Shown: positions 18,604 to 27,546, counted from the stretch's first letter. The stretch is 64,000 nt of DNA from Burkholderiales bacterium (GCA_020697255.1 JAJFBE010000002.1:62001-126000), one strand, 5' to 3'. Numbers and translations: made by a program. Notes: generated by a model from the sequence alone, not told the origin.

Positions 18604-18771
18604 ATGGATAGTAATAAATCAAAATCTATCGCGACAAAGCACCAGCAACAACATAAAACACAGGGCGCAATATCGAGAACTGCCAAAAAACCGTTGCCCG
18701 TAATGGTTAAAGAATCTTGGAATCCAAGAGGAGATACCGCAAGACTTAAAAAAGCTAATTCCCACAGTTAA
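18604..18771 (+). CDS. Small basic hypothetical protein, 55 residues
   Basis: Read directly; short. ATG at 18604 preceded by AAAGGAGAACCGGTA, a strong ribosome site, and ended by TAA at 18769-18771. The product is basic and polar (start MDSNKSKSIATKHQQQHKTQ, later RTAKKPLPVMVKESWNPRGD). It has no membrane segment. It follows the membrane protein by 22 bp. Its stop codon overlaps the stop codon of the convergent barrel gene (18768-18770). No family recognised. The ribosome site and close spacing are the main support. Confidence 0.5.
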   Translation: MDSNKSKSIATKHQQQHKTQGAISRTAKKPLPVMVKESWNPRGDTARLKKANSHS

Positions 18772-19640
18772 TAGGTCAGGCCGATTGAAATCTCACCACC
18801 AAAGGTGTTAGTAGGCGTATACATTAAACCAGAGATATTTGACTGTGGTTCAAAATTGTACCAGAAAGTATTCGCACCTAGCTGTAAGTTTTTATACACA
18901 TTGAATTTGGCGCCAATTGTCGATTTAAACCCAAAATTAGTTGCTGCATAACTCTTGCCATAATAAGCGGATGATGTTTGAATGCTCTTAACCGCTCCCG
19001 AATTATCCCAGTTATATACACCAGCTCCATCTACATATAATAAAATTGCACTATTTATCCTGTAGGATAACTTAGCGCCTAATGCACCGGTATAAAAGTA
19101 ATCCTGGGTTAGGTTGGCTGAACCATTAGCCAAAACTGTAGAAGTAGCCCAGTTGGTATTACGCCCAAGCATTCCATACGGCGTAAGCTGCAGCGTATCC
19201 TTAATTAAGTTAAAGGCATAACCTACCCTGCCATTGAAAGTAAAAACAAAAGGATTTTGATTAAATGCTGCACCGTTGTTATAAGCAGGATTGCCAGTGT
19301 AACTACCATTACCACCATTTAGTGGTCCCAAATTTGGTTGATTGTTGCTAGTTAACATATTAAAGTTAAAATCAAACCATATTCCCATATCAAATAAATG
19401 CTCTACTTCCAGGTTTATTCCACCGGTAGTATACGGTGCTGTCGCATGAGCTCCATTAATCAACTGACCTTGGCTGTAAACATAACCTACGTTATACTCA
19501 TTTTGAAAATCCTGGAACGCCTGGTTTAAATTAGAGCTATTGTTAGCAGATGAACTTGACTGGTTTGCAGAATCGGAAATTGCAGCATATGAGCTGGTAA
19601 TAGAAATAAAAGAGATAAGCAAAAGAACCTTTTTAAACAT
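18768..19640 (-). CDS. Outer-membrane beta-barrel protein (paralogue 4 of 4)
   Basis: A 290-residue protein with signal peptide (cleavage near SYA, residue 19), then the shared block FQDFQNEYNVGYVYSQGQL and alternating amphipathic strands ending in GGEISIGLTY, whose terminal aromatic residue is the usual recognition signal for barrel assembly. About eight strands can be counted, suggesting a small barrel of the OmpA/OmpW size class. It is the most divergent of four tandem paralogues, with a longer Ser/Asn-rich insert after the signal. Ligand or transport role is unknown. The stop overlaps that of the small gene on the other strand. Confidence 0.75.
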   Translation of the reverse strand: MFKKVLLLISFISITSSYAAISDSANQSSSSANNSSNLNQAFQDFQNEYNVGYVYSQGQLINGAHATAPYTTGGINLEVEHLFDMGIWFDFNFNMLTSNNQPNLGPLNGGNGSYTGNPAYNNGAAFNQNPFVFTFNGRVGYAFNLIKDTLQLTPYGMLGRNTNWATSTVLANGSANLTQDYFYTGALGAKLSYRINSAILLYVDGAGVYNWDNSGAVKSIQTSSAYYGKSYAATNFGFKSTIGAKFNVYKNLQLGANTFWYNFEPQSNISGLMYTPTNTFGGEISIGLTY

Positions 19641-19677
19641 TAACCATTTCCTAAAATAAAATTACACAACAATTCTA

Positions 19678-19707
19678 TTTATAAATAATAACCTCATAAT
19701 TTATCAA
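19678..19707 (-). promoter_or_regulatory. Candidate promoter of the 18768-19640 barrel gene
   Basis: On the minus strand, TTGATA (19702-19707) is followed after 18 bp by TATAAA (19678-19683), about 40 bp upstream of the ATG. The -10 match is 5 of 6. Confidence 0.4.
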
Positions 19708-19750
19708 AACAAAAAAGAAAGTTATTATTTACACTAGTATTAATAATTTT

Positions 19751-19770
19751 CTGGCCCCATTCAGGGCCAG
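19751..19770. terminator. GC-rich hairpin behind the 19782-20594 gene
   Basis: CTGGCCC (19751-19757) and GGGCCAG (19764-19770) with a 6-nt loop lie just after the stop of the leftward gene. In that direction it is followed by AAAATTATT, a poor T run, so termination may be incomplete. Confidence 0.5.
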
Positions 19771-19781
19771 GATAAAGAAGA

Positions 19782-20594
19782 TTAGTAAGTAAGACCTACT
19801 GTTATCATTCCACCGAAATTATTTTGTGGTTGATAAATTGAGTAAGTGCTACCACTTGTACTATTACCACCATTAGTTGAGCCAGAAGCCGGAGCTGCAG
19901 CCATATATTGGTAATTATTATAAAAACCATTTACGCCCAAAATTAGATTTCTATAAGGCTTGAACTTAGCACCAAGGGCTGTAGTATAGATCATATTATT
20001 TTGTGGCATAATACCATTTAATGGCGCTGATTGATCCCAGTTGTATACAGCGTTTTGATCAGCATAAATATCAACCCATTTAGTGATGCGGTATTCAATA
20101 CGACCACCCACACCAGCTGTCATATATGTATCGTTGGTAACATTAGAAAAATTATTTGATGTTATAGTTGACATTGCTATGTTGGTATTATATCCAAGTA
20201 AAGCATAAGGAGTTATAAGTAAGTGACTTGGCACTGCTGCAAAAGAATAACCAACTTTACCATTAACACCGCCTAAATTTGGCACCTGACTTGCAGGTTG
20301 TGCGCCACCCATACCAGTACCGGTTGATTTGTTACCTAGTGAATTAGTCGATATCACATAATTGGCATCAACATCCATCCAAACACCAACATCAAATAAG
20401 CGTTCCACTTGAATATTTAATCCCTGGTTTTGCTGTAGGGCTTGCTGACCGCCACCATTGCTTAATTGGTATTGGCTAAACGAATAACCTGCATTGTATT
20501 GGTTATCAAACTCTTGAAATGGGGTGTAATCTGCTGCAGCAGCAAAGGAAGCCACTGACGTTAAAGTTAAAGTAGTTAATAAAATCTTACGCAT
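19782..20594 (-). CDS. Outer-membrane beta-barrel protein (paralogue 3 of 4)
   Basis: A 270-residue protein: signal peptide MRKILLTTLTLTSVASFAAA, cleavage near residue 20, then FQEFDNQYNAGYSFSQYQL and a barrel ending in GGMITVGLTY. It shares with its neighbours the segments NLGGVNGKVGYSFA, ITPYALLGYNTN, VGGRIEYRIT, YADQNAVYNWDQSAP and LGAKFKPYRNLILG. Loops between strands differ most, including a Gly/Ser/Asn-rich loop near the end (about 235-250), as expected for surface loops under variation. It has its own promoter. Function unknown; small porin or adhesin-like role possible. Confidence 0.8.
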   Translation of the reverse strand: MRKILLTTLTLTSVASFAAAADYTPFQEFDNQYNAGYSFSQYQLSNGGGQQALQQNQGLNIQVERLFDVGVWMDVDANYVISTNSLGNKSTGTGMGGAQPASQVPNLGGVNGKVGYSFAAVPSHLLITPYALLGYNTNIAMSTITSNNFSNVTNDTYMTAGVGGRIEYRITKWVDIYADQNAVYNWDQSAPLNGIMPQNNMIYTTALGAKFKPYRNLILGVNGFYNNYQYMAAAPASGSTNGGNSTSGSTYSIYQPQNNFGGMITVGLTY

Positions 20595-20624
20595 GTTTTT
20601 CCTTAATAAAAATGAACACCGGCG

Positions 20625-20654
20625 ATTGTACGCTTATCCACCTAAAAATTGCAA
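20625..20654 (-). promoter_or_regulatory. Promoter of the 19782-20594 barrel gene
   Basis: Minus-strand TTGCAA (20649-20654), 18-bp spacer and TACAAT (20625-20630), with the ATG about 30 bp further on. Both hexamers are close to consensus. Confidence 0.6.
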
Positions 20655-20682
20655 ATTTAATGTATGTGCACAGCACAATCAG

Positions 20683-21459
20683 TTAGTATGTTATTCCAAG
20701 TGAAACCAGCCCACCAACAGACCATTGGGGCTGCATCATAAACCCGGCAGATGTTTTATTAGAGGCTAAAGGTTGGAAATTGCTATACACACCTTGCACA
20801 CCCAACTGAAAATTCGGAGCCAAATTAAACTTGGCACCCAAAGTTGAAGTTAACGTGATCATATTTTGTGGCATAACACCGCCAATGGGCCCGGACTGAT
20901 CCCAGTTATATGCAAATAATTGATCAGCAAACAATAAAATTGCATGATTTATACGATATTCTATACGTCCACCGGCGCCACCTAAATAAGCAAAACTATT
21001 TGCAGCTACTCCAGGTGTGGCAGAAATATACTGTATAGAGCCAGCCATGCTATTTATACCTAAGGCAGCATATGGAGTAATTTGTAAATGCTGATTTGCC
21101 ATAGTAAATGCATAACCAACTTTACCATTTAGTCCATAGGCCGATGATTGATATGTACCGCCGTTTGAACCCGTTACCGGATTTGCATTTACCGGGCCAG
21201 CACCAAATGCCATATTGGCATTTACATCAATCCAGACTCCAACGTTCATTAAATGCTCTACTTCAAAATTTAAAACATTTGAAGTACTATATACCCAGCT
21301 ATTCACCGGAACTGTAGCAGACGTACCGTAACCGGATGTATTTTGTTGTATACCATAACCAATGCTTGCCCGATTGTCAAATTCTTGAAACAGGTTATTT
21401 GACATAGCATTTGCTATAATAGATAAAGAGGACAACGATATAAAACTAATCTTACGCAT
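20683..21459 (-). CDS. Outer-membrane beta-barrel protein (paralogue 2 of 4)
   Basis: A 258-residue paralogue very close to the next gene upstream. Signal peptide (cleavage near IANA, residue 18), then LFQEFDNRASIGYGIQQNTS, VGVWIDVNANMAFGAGP, YGLNGKVGYAFTMANQHLQI, GGRIEYRINHAILLFADQLF, and barrel end GGLVSLGITY. No promoter is apparent in the 72 bp before it. That gap holds the hairpin at 21482-21515, so expression probably depends on readthrough from the upstream paralogue. Location outer membrane by inference from signal and C-terminal aromatic residue. Confidence 0.8.
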   Translation of the reverse strand: MRKISFISLSSLSIIANAMSNNLFQEFDNRASIGYGIQQNTSGYGTSATVPVNSWVYSTSNVLNFEVEHLMNVGVWIDVNANMAFGAGPVNANPVTGSNGGTYQSSAYGLNGKVGYAFTMANQHLQITPYAALGINSMAGSIQYISATPGVAANSFAYLGGAGGRIEYRINHAILLFADQLFAYNWDQSGPIGGVMPQNMITLTSTLGAKFNLAPNFQLGVQGVYSNFQPLASNKTSAGFMMQPQWSVGGLVSLGITY

Positions 21460-21481
21460 AATTTTTACCCACAGAATGATA

Positions 21482-21515
21482 AAAAATTCCCGCTTGAAGT
21501 AAAGCGGGAATTTTT
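21482..21515 (-). terminator. Strong rho-independent terminator or attenuator between two barrel genes
   Basis: A perfect 14-bp inverted repeat (AAAAATTCCCGCTT, 21482-21495, and its complement 21502-21515) with a 6-nt loop. On the minus strand it ends in a run of T, so it fits a rho-independent terminator for the 21532-22308 gene. As the next gene downstream has no visible promoter, it may act as an attenuator that lowers expression of that gene. The core ATTCCCGC...GCGGGAAT also matches the REP/dRS3-like family. Confidence 0.75.
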
Positions 21516-21531
21516 AAAAGTGCTATTTAAT

Positions 21532-22308
21532 TTAGTATGTAAGACCAACTGTGACCAAACCACCAAATTCGTTCTGTCTTTGAGCAAAATACCCGCCAGG
21601 AATCGCAGGGATTTTGTTGCTTGCTTGGTTATCAAACGCAGTTAAATAACCTTTAACGCCTAACTGGAAGTTAGGTGCAAGATTAAATTTCGCGCCTAAA
21701 GTAGAAGTGTATGATGCATAGTTTTGAGGCATAATACCACCAATCATACCTGACTGATCCCAGTTTTCCAATGCGTTTTGATCCGCATATAACTCGATCG
21801 CACGGTTGATACGGTACTCTAAACGACCACCCACACCAGCTGTATATACATAATTGTTAGCTGTAACACCAGGAGTTGAAGTAAAAAGCAGCTCATTTAT
21901 TTGTGTTGCTGCATTATTGTTCATTCCAACCTGACCATAAGGTGTTAACATTAAATGCTGGTTTGCCATAGAGAAGCCATAACCAACTTTACCATTTATA
22001 CCATATGAAGGACCATTGTATGGATTACTACCAATAATAGTACTAGGACCAGCACCAAATTGCATATTTCCAACTACATCAACCCAAACACCGCTATTAA
22101 ATAAACGCTCTGCTTCAAGTTGCAAAACATTACCTGTAGTAACTGGTTTTCCTGGTACACCAGCTGCTGTACCATAAGATGATGATGTTTGGTTCATACC
22201 CCAGCCAATGTTAGCTACGTTATCAAACTCTTGAAACTCGCTATTGTTAGCAACCGCGAAAGAAGCAGTTGAGCTAACCGCTAAAAGAGAAATCAATAAT
22301 TTACGCAT
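21532..22308 (-). CDS. Outer-membrane beta-barrel protein (paralogue 1 of 4)
   Basis: A 258-residue protein: signal peptide MRKLLISLLAVSSTASFAVA, cleavage after residue 20, then FQEFDNVANIGWGMNQTSSS and strands ending in GGLVTVGLTY. Conserved blocks YGINGKVGYGFSMANQHLML, GVGGRLEYRINRAIELYAD and LGAKFNLAPNFQLGVKGY are shared with paralogue 2. It is the first gene of the cluster, with the best promoter and an AGAGGAG ribosome site. Codons look more regular than in neighbours, consistent with high expression (an impression, not a calculation). Function unknown. Confidence 0.82.
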   Translation of the reverse strand: MRKLLISLLAVSSTASFAVANNSEFQEFDNVANIGWGMNQTSSSYGTAAGVPGKPVTTGNVLQLEAERLFNSGVWVDVVGNMQFGAGPSTIIGSNPYNGPSYGINGKVGYGFSMANQHLMLTPYGQVGMNNNAATQINELLFTSTPGVTANNYVYTAGVGGRLEYRINRAIELYADQNALENWDQSGMIGGIMPQNYASYTSTLGAKFNLAPNFQLGVKGYLTAFDNQASNKIPAIPGGYFAQRQNEFGGLVTVGLTY

Positions 22309-22367
22309 AATTTTACTCCTCTAAAAAAAAGCTAATACGTTAAAGTTAAGTTATATCTCAAGTCGGC

Positions 22368-22396
22368 ATTATAATATAAAAATTCTAAGTGTGCAA
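22368..22396 (-). promoter_or_regulatory. Strong sigma70-type promoter of the barrel cluster
   Basis: Minus-strand TTGCAC (22391-22396), exactly 17 bp, then TATAAT (22368-22373). The leader to the ATG at 22308 is about 50 nt. This is the best promoter match in the window. Confidence 0.75.
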
Positions 22397-22521
22397 TCTT
22401 TTTTTGTATGTCTACACCTCCCTACTAATTAACATACTCTAATTAAACAATATTTTGCCAAAATAAATTGTGAAAAAAAGTGCAAAAATATATTTTTAGG
22501 CCTTTAAATTTGCCCATTAAT

Positions 22522-23151
22522 TCAAGATTTGTTTTTATTCTTTTTGCTAATCTTGCCATATAAATACATACCAACTAAAATTACAACCACAGCAATAATA
22601 ATTAAGACTTCACTTTTATGTAGCCAAAGTAAAACTTCATCTATATCATATGCAAATATATAACCCAGATATACCCATACCGGTACGCTGATTAATGCAG
22701 CACTACCATCCATAAGCAAAAATTTCCAAAAAGGAACACGGTGACTAACTCCGGCAGTTAGAAAGATCGGGGCACGAAGACCCGGTAAGAAACGTGCGAT
22801 AAATAATATTTTATTCCCATAGCGATGCACTTTATCCTGCATCTTTATATATACCCGAGGTGTAATAATCCGGCGAACAAATGGTAGCCTTGTTACTCTT
22901 GGGCCGACAATACGCCCCAGATAAAACATTACGCTATCACCGATTAACACTCCACATAGAGCAACTAATATCATTGTATATTTATTAAGCGGATAATTGG
23001 TGGTCAAAGACAAAGCACATATTATTCCCCCGGCTACCAAGGTTATATCTTCAGGAATTGGCGTGCCAAAGCCACACGCTACCAGCACCAAAAATACAGC
23101 CACATAGCCATACATTGCAAAAAATTCGAGTAAATAATGCAAAATTTCCAT
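22522..23151 (-). CDS. DedA-family membrane protein
   Basis: A 209-residue inner-membrane protein of the DedA/VTT family; members act as lipid (undecaprenyl phosphate or phospholipid) flippases. The motif set is clear: GFGTPIPEDITLVAGG (about 27-42), GDSVMFYLGR, and FIARFLPGLRAPIFLTAGVS (about 115-134), followed by a C-terminal membrane pair and a Lys-rich tail. It starts 1 bp after glmM stops on the same strand, so it is probably transcribed with ftsH-glmM, linking envelope lipid carriage to peptidoglycan precursor supply. Exact substrate unknown. Confidence 0.88.
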   Translation of the reverse strand: MEILHYLLEFFAMYGYVAVFLVLVACGFGTPIPEDITLVAGGIICALSLTTNYPLNKYTMILVALCGVLIGDSVMFYLGRIVGPRVTRLPFVRRIITPRVYIKMQDKVHRYGNKILFIARFLPGLRAPIFLTAGVSHRVPFWKFLLMDGSAALISVPVWVYLGYIFAYDIDEVLLWLHKSEVLIIIAVVVILVGMYLYGKISKKNKNKS

Positions 23152-23152
23152 T

Positions 23153-24469
23153 TTAACCTTTTACCACCGTGGCAATTTTATGCGCCCAACTGTCAGCCAT
23201 AGCTTCATCCTTAGCTTCAACCATAACACGAACTAAGGGCTCTGTGCCACTAGCCCGAACTACCAAGCGCCCATCAGCACCTAAAGCTGCTTGTGCTTCT
23301 TTAATTATACTTTCTGATCTTTGCTGCCAATTAGGGCTACCGTCTTCTAATTTAACATTAATCATAACTTGTTGATAATCAACATAATCAATTATTTTAT
23401 CCAAACTTAAACCTAGAATTTTTACCGCCGCCAAAACCTGCAAGGCAGAAATAATGCCATCCCCGGTTGTATGAGAATCTAAACATAAGATATGCCCCGA
23501 TGCTTCTCCTCCCAGAGACCAGCTTCTACGTTCCAATTCTTCTAATATATAACGATCACCAACCTTTGTCCTGATTAACTCAATATTCATTTGTGCCAAC
23601 TTATGCTCCAAACCTAAGTTAGTCATAACTGTGCCTACAATCCCCGGTATTTCCTTATTTTGTGCTAAATATGAACGCAAGATAATATAAAGTATTTTAT
23701 CCCCGTCGTATTGATTACCACTTTTATCAACAAATAAAACCCTGTCACCATCACCGTCTAATGCAATTCCCAGATCGGCTTTATGTTTTAAAACAGCAGC
23801 AATAACACTATTTGGATGGGTAGAACCACAGGCACGATTTATATTCAAACCATCAGGTTCACACGCAATTGGAATTACACTTGCACCAAGTTCCCTAAAT
23901 ACACTTGGGGCAACTTTATACGTTGCCCCATTTGCACAATCCAAAACAATTGTCATGCCTTTTAAATTGAGCCCACGGTTAAACGTATTTTTGCAAAATT
24001 CTATGTATCTACCCTGGGCATCTTCAAGCCGCACAACTTTACCCAAATTTTCTGCCTTTACCATTTTCTGATCAAGCACAGCTTCAATTTCTAATTCAAT
24101 ATCATCGGGTAACTTTGTGCCTTTGCCCGAAAAAAACTTTATCCCATTATCCATATAAGGGTTATGCGAAGCACTAATTACAATACCTGCTGAGAGAGTT
24201 AGGGTGTTTGCCAGGTAAGCAATTGCCGGTGTTGGAATTGGACCTGCCATATATACATCAACGCCGGCATAGGATAAGCCGGCCTCAAGACTTGATTCAA
24301 ACAAATAACCGGACAACCGAGTATCTTTACCAATAATTACCGACGGCCTGTCACCATGTTTACCTAGCACGACTCCGGCGGCATAACCTAAACGCAGTGC
24401 AAAATCAGGCGTAATCGGGAAATTGCCAACCAGACCGCGAATACCATCAGTACCAAAATATTTACGCAT
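23153..24469 (-). CDS. glmM: Phosphoglucosamine mutase GlmM
   Basis: Converts glucosamine-6-phosphate to glucosamine-1-phosphate for UDP-GlcNAc. Opening [20 protein letters not shown], phosphoserine loop [19 protein letters not shown] (Ser near residue 101), metal loop LDGDGDR, and the sugar and phosphate-binding motifs GGEASGH and [12 protein letters not shown] are all present. At 438 residues it is the usual length. It overlaps the ftsH end by 8 bp. In many proteobacteria folP lies between ftsH and glmM; here it is absent. Confidence 0.97.
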   Translation of the reverse strand: MRKYFGTDGIRGLVGNFPITPDFALRLGYAAGVVLGKHGDRPSVIIGKDTRLSGYLFESSLEAGLSYAGVDVYMAGPIPTPAIAYLANTLTLSAGIVISASHNPYMDNGIKFFSGKGTKLPDDIELEIEAVLDQKMVKAENLGKVVRLEDAQGRYIEFCKNTFNRGLNLKGMTIVLDCANGATYKVAPSVFRELGASVIPIACEPDGLNINRACGSTHPNSVIAAVLKHKADLGIALDGDGDRVLFVDKSGNQYDGDKILYIILRSYLAQNKEIPGIVGTVMTNLGLEHKLAQMNIELIRTKVGDRYILEELERRSWSLGGEASGHILCLDSHTTGDGIISALQVLAAVKILGLSLDKIIDYVDYQQVMINVKLEDGSPNWQQRSESIIKEAQAALGADGRLVVRASGTEPLVRVMVEAKDEAMADSWAHKIATVVKG

Positions 24470-26279
24470 TTTGCATTATCCAGTCTATTTCCTGGCTGTC
24501 AATAGTTTCTTGCTCCAATAATTTTGCAGCCATTGCTTCTACCTTGCTGCGGTTTTCATTTAACAACCTTTTAGCCAAATTGTACTGGTTCTCCAAAATA
24601 GTCCGGACAGTTTGATCAATCTTTTCGAGTGTTGCCTCAGAAACATTTTTATGCGTTGTAATGCTCCGCCCTAAAAACACTTCCGAATCATTTTCGCCAT
24701 AAATCACCGGGCCCAACTCTTCGGTCATACCAAACCTGGTTACAATTTTGCGTGCCAAATCTGTAGCACGTTCAAAGTCGTTGCTAGCTCCGGTTGTCAT
24801 CTGGTTCATAAATAATTCTTCGGCAACACGTCCACCGAATAAAATCGCTATTTGCGTCATTAGATAATCTTTAGTATAAGAGTAACGATCTTCTTCCGGC
24901 AACTGCATAGTCACCCCTAAGGCCCGTCCGCGCGGGATAATCGTTACCTTATGCACCGGGTCGCTACCGGGTAGTAATTTGGCAACTATTGCATGCCCTG
25001 ATTCGTGGTATGCAGTATTGCGTTTTTCAATTTCATTCATCACCATGCTCTTACGTTCGGCACCCATAATAATTTTATCTTTGGCATCTTCAAAATCTAA
25101 CATATTTACCAAACTCTTACCACGTCTTGCGGCAAATAGGGCTGATTCATTTACTAAATTGGCCAAATCGGCACCGGAAAAACCAGGAGTCCCACGCGCT
25201 ACAACGCTTGCTTCAACGTCATTAGCTATTGGTATTTTACGCATATGTACTTTTAAAATTTGCTCCCTACCTTTAATATCCGGCAATGGGACTACTACCT
25301 GTCTATCAAAACGTCCCGGACGCATTAGTGCCGGATCCAGTACATCAGGCCTGTTTGTTGCAGCAATTATGATGACTGTAGTACTGGTATCAAAACCATC
25401 CATCTCAACTAACATCTGGTTTAGGGTTTGTTCACGTTCATCATTACCACCACCTAAACCTGCACCACGCTGGCGCCCTACCGCATCAATTTCATCAATA
25501 AACACAATTGCCGGTGCAGTACGCTTGGCTTGTTCAAATAAATCACGCACACGCGATGCACCGACACCTACAAACATCTCCACAAAATCCGAACCGGAAA
25601 TACTGTAAAAAGGTACATTTGCTTCCCCTGCTATAGCTTTGGCTAACAAGGTTTTACCAGTTCCGGGTGCTCCACTTAGCAATACACCTTTAGGTACATG
25701 ACCGCCCAGATTAATATATTTGCTTGGCTCTTTTAGGTAATCTACTATTTCTTTAACTTCTTCTTTGGACTCATCACAACCAGCAACATCGGAAAAACGA
25801 ATAGCATTTTCCTTAGGGTCTATCATTTTTGCCCGTGAACGCCCAAAACCAAATACGCCCCCAATACCACCACGACTGCCACCTGCAGCCCCACGCATAA
25901 AGTATACCCAGACACCGATTAAAAGTAGCATAGGAAACCACGAAACAAAGATATTCATAAGTAATGATTCTTCTTGTGGTTTGGCGCTGAAGGTCACCTG
26001 GTTTTTAATCAGATCATTAACCAATTGCGGGTCATATGGGGCATAGGTTACAAATTTACTACCATCTTTACGCTCACCCTTAATCCACTGGTTTTGTTTG
26101 GTTCCACCTTCAATTACCAGGCTTTTAACTTGAGAGCTTTCTACTTCTTTAATAAATTGGGAATAGGCAATACTATTTTTTATTTCCCCTTGCTCGCTAA
26201 ATTTATTGAATATAACCATTAAGCCTAACCCGATTAGAACCCAGAGAATCAGACTTTTAAATAAATTGCCGTTTCGCAT
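24462..26279 (-). CDS. ftsH: ATP-dependent zinc metalloprotease FtsH
   Basis: Membrane-bound AAA+ protease that degrades misfolded membrane proteins and regulators such as LpxC. With the ATG at 26279 it has 605 residues: first membrane segment at 6-24, periplasmic domain, second segment at about 107-128, AAA Walker A GAPGTGKT (203-210), Walker [12 protein letters not shown], second region of homology with RPGRFDRQ, and zinc site HESGH (425-429). I prefer this ATG over an in-frame GTG at 26303, because relatives start close to the first membrane segment. A REP-like repeat lies just upstream. Confidence 0.96.
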   Translation of the reverse strand: MRNGNLFKSLILWVLIGLGLMVIFNKFSEQGEIKNSIAYSQFIKEVESSQVKSLVIEGGTKQNQWIKGERKDGSKFVTYAPYDPQLVNDLIKNQVTFSAKPQEESLLMNIFVSWFPMLLLIGVWVYFMRGAAGGSRGGIGGVFGFGRSRAKMIDPKENAIRFSDVAGCDESKEEVKEIVDYLKEPSKYINLGGHVPKGVLLSGAPGTGKTLLAKAIAGEANVPFYSISGSDFVEMFVGVGASRVRDLFEQAKRTAPAIVFIDEIDAVGRQRGAGLGGGNDEREQTLNQMLVEMDGFDTSTTVIIIAATNRPDVLDPALMRPGRFDRQVVVPLPDIKGREQILKVHMRKIPIANDVEASVVARGTPGFSGADLANLVNESALFAARRGKSLVNMLDFEDAKDKIIMGAERKSMVMNEIEKRNTAYHESGHAIVAKLLPGSDPVHKVTIIPRGRALGVTMQLPEEDRYSYTKDYLMTQIAILFGGRVAEELFMNQMTTGASNDFERATDLARKIVTRFGMTEELGPVIYGENDSEVFLGRSITTHKNVSEATLEKIDQTVRTILENQYNLAKRLLNENRSKVEAMAAKLLEQETIDSQEIDWIMQNA

Positions 26280-26304
26280 AATCTTCCATTTCCAATGCAA
26301 CACA

Positions 26305-26329
26305 TGTCATTCCCGCGGAAGCGGGAATC
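26305..26329. repeat. REP/dRS3-like repeat upstream of ftsH
   Basis: ATTCCC, eight bases, GGGAAT at 26309-26328 exactly fits the 20-bp dRS3 pattern described in Neisseria. Flanking bases make GTCATTCCCGC...GCGGGAATC, the reverse complement of the copies at 1445 and 57588. Confidence 0.65.
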
Positions 26330-26481
26330 TTATTTGTTATAAATATTTGCAGTATTATAGCACATTACTGCAATAGGGGTATTTCACCCTTACTTTACGA
26401 ATTAGGGTAGGATTATTATAGATTAGTATTTTACATTAAATAGGTATATCAAAAACCGAGTCTTGATAGAGATTTAGTAGT

Positions 26482-26646
26482 TTATTCTTTAGTTTTTGTA
26501 GCGGATTGTTGAGGGGAATTAGAGCTGTCCTTATCCTGATCTGTTTTAATTAAAACTTCAGAATCATCTGAAATATGACTCCAAAACACTTGATGTAATA
26601 TTGTAGTTTCTAATGTCGCAAAATTAGCTATCCTGCAGATAATCAT
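26482..26646 (-). CDS. Possible small protein, 54 residues
   Basis: Read directly. ATG at 26644-26646 and TAA at 26482-26484 frame 54 codons. The product begins MIICRIANFATLETTILHQV and ends with a polar, Ser/Gln/Lys-rich tail (SSNSPQQSATKTKE). The tail looks like a real protein end, but the upstream bases are only A/T with no ribosome site. It may be the remainder of a decayed gene. It lies in the 608-bp gap between ftsH and the gene at 26912, which otherwise holds the REP-like repeat and a rightward promoter. Confidence 0.3.
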   Translation of the reverse strand: MIICRIANFATLETTILHQVFWSHISDDSEVLIKTDQDKDSSNSPQQSATKTKE

Positions 26647-26695
26647 TTTTATTTTAAAAACATAGAAAATTTCATAGTTTTTATATAAAATTTTA

Positions 26696-26725
26696 TTGAC
26701 AGTGGGTTATCCTATCACTTATCAT
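26696..26725 (+). promoter_or_regulatory. Promoter for the 26912 gene
   Basis: Consensus -35 TTGACA (26696-26701), an 18-bp spacer and TATCAT (26720-26725). The leader to the ATG at 26912 is about 180 nt. Confidence 0.5.
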
Positions 26726-26911
26726 AATGCCTAAGAGTCTGATAACTCAAAAACATACAGGGAAGTAACAATGCTTTTAAGTGTTGTACTTATTAACAAT
26801 GGCACATAAGTAACTAATCTTATCTATATACAGGCTATGTGGAGATTAGTAAATAGCCATATGGTAAGCATATTTAGCCGACTTCCTTGTCGGAGTTATC
26901 AGAGGAAAATC

Positions 26912-27307
26912 ATGTCAAATCTATATTCTACTAAACAAAAAATAGCAATTGCTAATAGCGTCATTGAGCATGCGCGTGGCAATATCATCAACTTAGATTA
27001 CCATGCCCAAATTACTAGTTTACATAAAATAGAGAAAAAGTACCGTAAGACAAAAGCGTACGATTTAAGTGACTTTGCCATTTGTTTCTCCGAACTGCCA
27101 CCAAAACATGTGAAGCTTATGCAAACAATTGAGTGGCTACATCCAGAAACCGAAGCTCCACAAAAACACTTAGAAGGCTTTTATAGCGAAATATACGGCA
27201 ATGCACCAGGATGCACCCAAATTAAGCACTATATAACTGTTGATGCTTATACACATTTGCTATTTATTGAACTGGGAATAATTGATTTGTATATGGAGGC
27301 CAGTTAG
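26912..27307 (+). CDS. Hypothetical 131-residue protein
   Basis: Unrecognised soluble protein. The ATG at 26912 has AGAGGA 7 bp upstream and is preferred; an ATG at 26837 in the same frame would add 25 residues without a ribosome site. The sequence is rich in Lys and His, with helical segments (KQKIAIANSVIEHARG, TSLHKIEKKYRKTKA), then a stretch FAICFSELPPKHVKLMQ and IEWLHPETEAPQ. The tail is hydrophobic (THLLFIELGIIDLYME). A hairpin with perfect 11-bp arms follows 8 bp after the stop. It belongs to the fic island by position only. Confidence 0.5.
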   Translation: MSNLYSTKQKIAIANSVIEHARGNIINLDYHAQITSLHKIEKKYRKTKAYDLSDFAICFSELPPKHVKLMQTIEWLHPETEAPQKHLEGFYSEIYGNAPGCTQIKHYITVDAYTHLLFIELGIIDLYMEAS

Positions 27308-27314
27308 ACTTAAT

Positions 27315-27436
27315 GTGTCGAAAAAATGCTAGTTTTTCGACACGTTATTTTTATATGTCGAATTTTTGGTGTTTTTTCGACATGAGAGCTTTAGCGACAC
27401 CAAATGTTAAAAAAAATCGACTTTTTTTAACGTTTG
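27315..27436. repeat. Palindrome group A upstream of fic (three inverted repeats)
   Basis: Three inverted repeats in series. P1: GTGTCGAAAAA (27315-27325) and its perfect complement (27333-27343), 7-nt loop. P2: TGTCGAA (27356-27362) and TTCGACA (27376-27382). P3: 15-bp arms 27401-27415 and 27422-27436 with one mismatch, built on GTTAAAAAAA. P1 followed by GTTATTTTT can also end transcription of the 26912 gene. Bases 27342-27387 are identical, 46 of 46, to 29042-29087 downstream of fic, in the same orientation. Confidence 0.75.
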
Positions 27437-27546
27437 CATGCTCATATGCTAATATTTTTGATTATTTTTACATATGTAGTAATTATATTATAAATTTATT
27501 ACTTGTTCTTATCATAATGGTTATAATAATGTTATTGCTTATTTTA

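Noticed and set aside
24979-25608. 209-codon rightward frame
   Set aside because: Shadow of ftsH on the opposite strand.
26837-26911. Upstream start for the 26912 gene
   Set aside because: No ribosome site; the ATG at 26912 has AGAGGA at good spacing.
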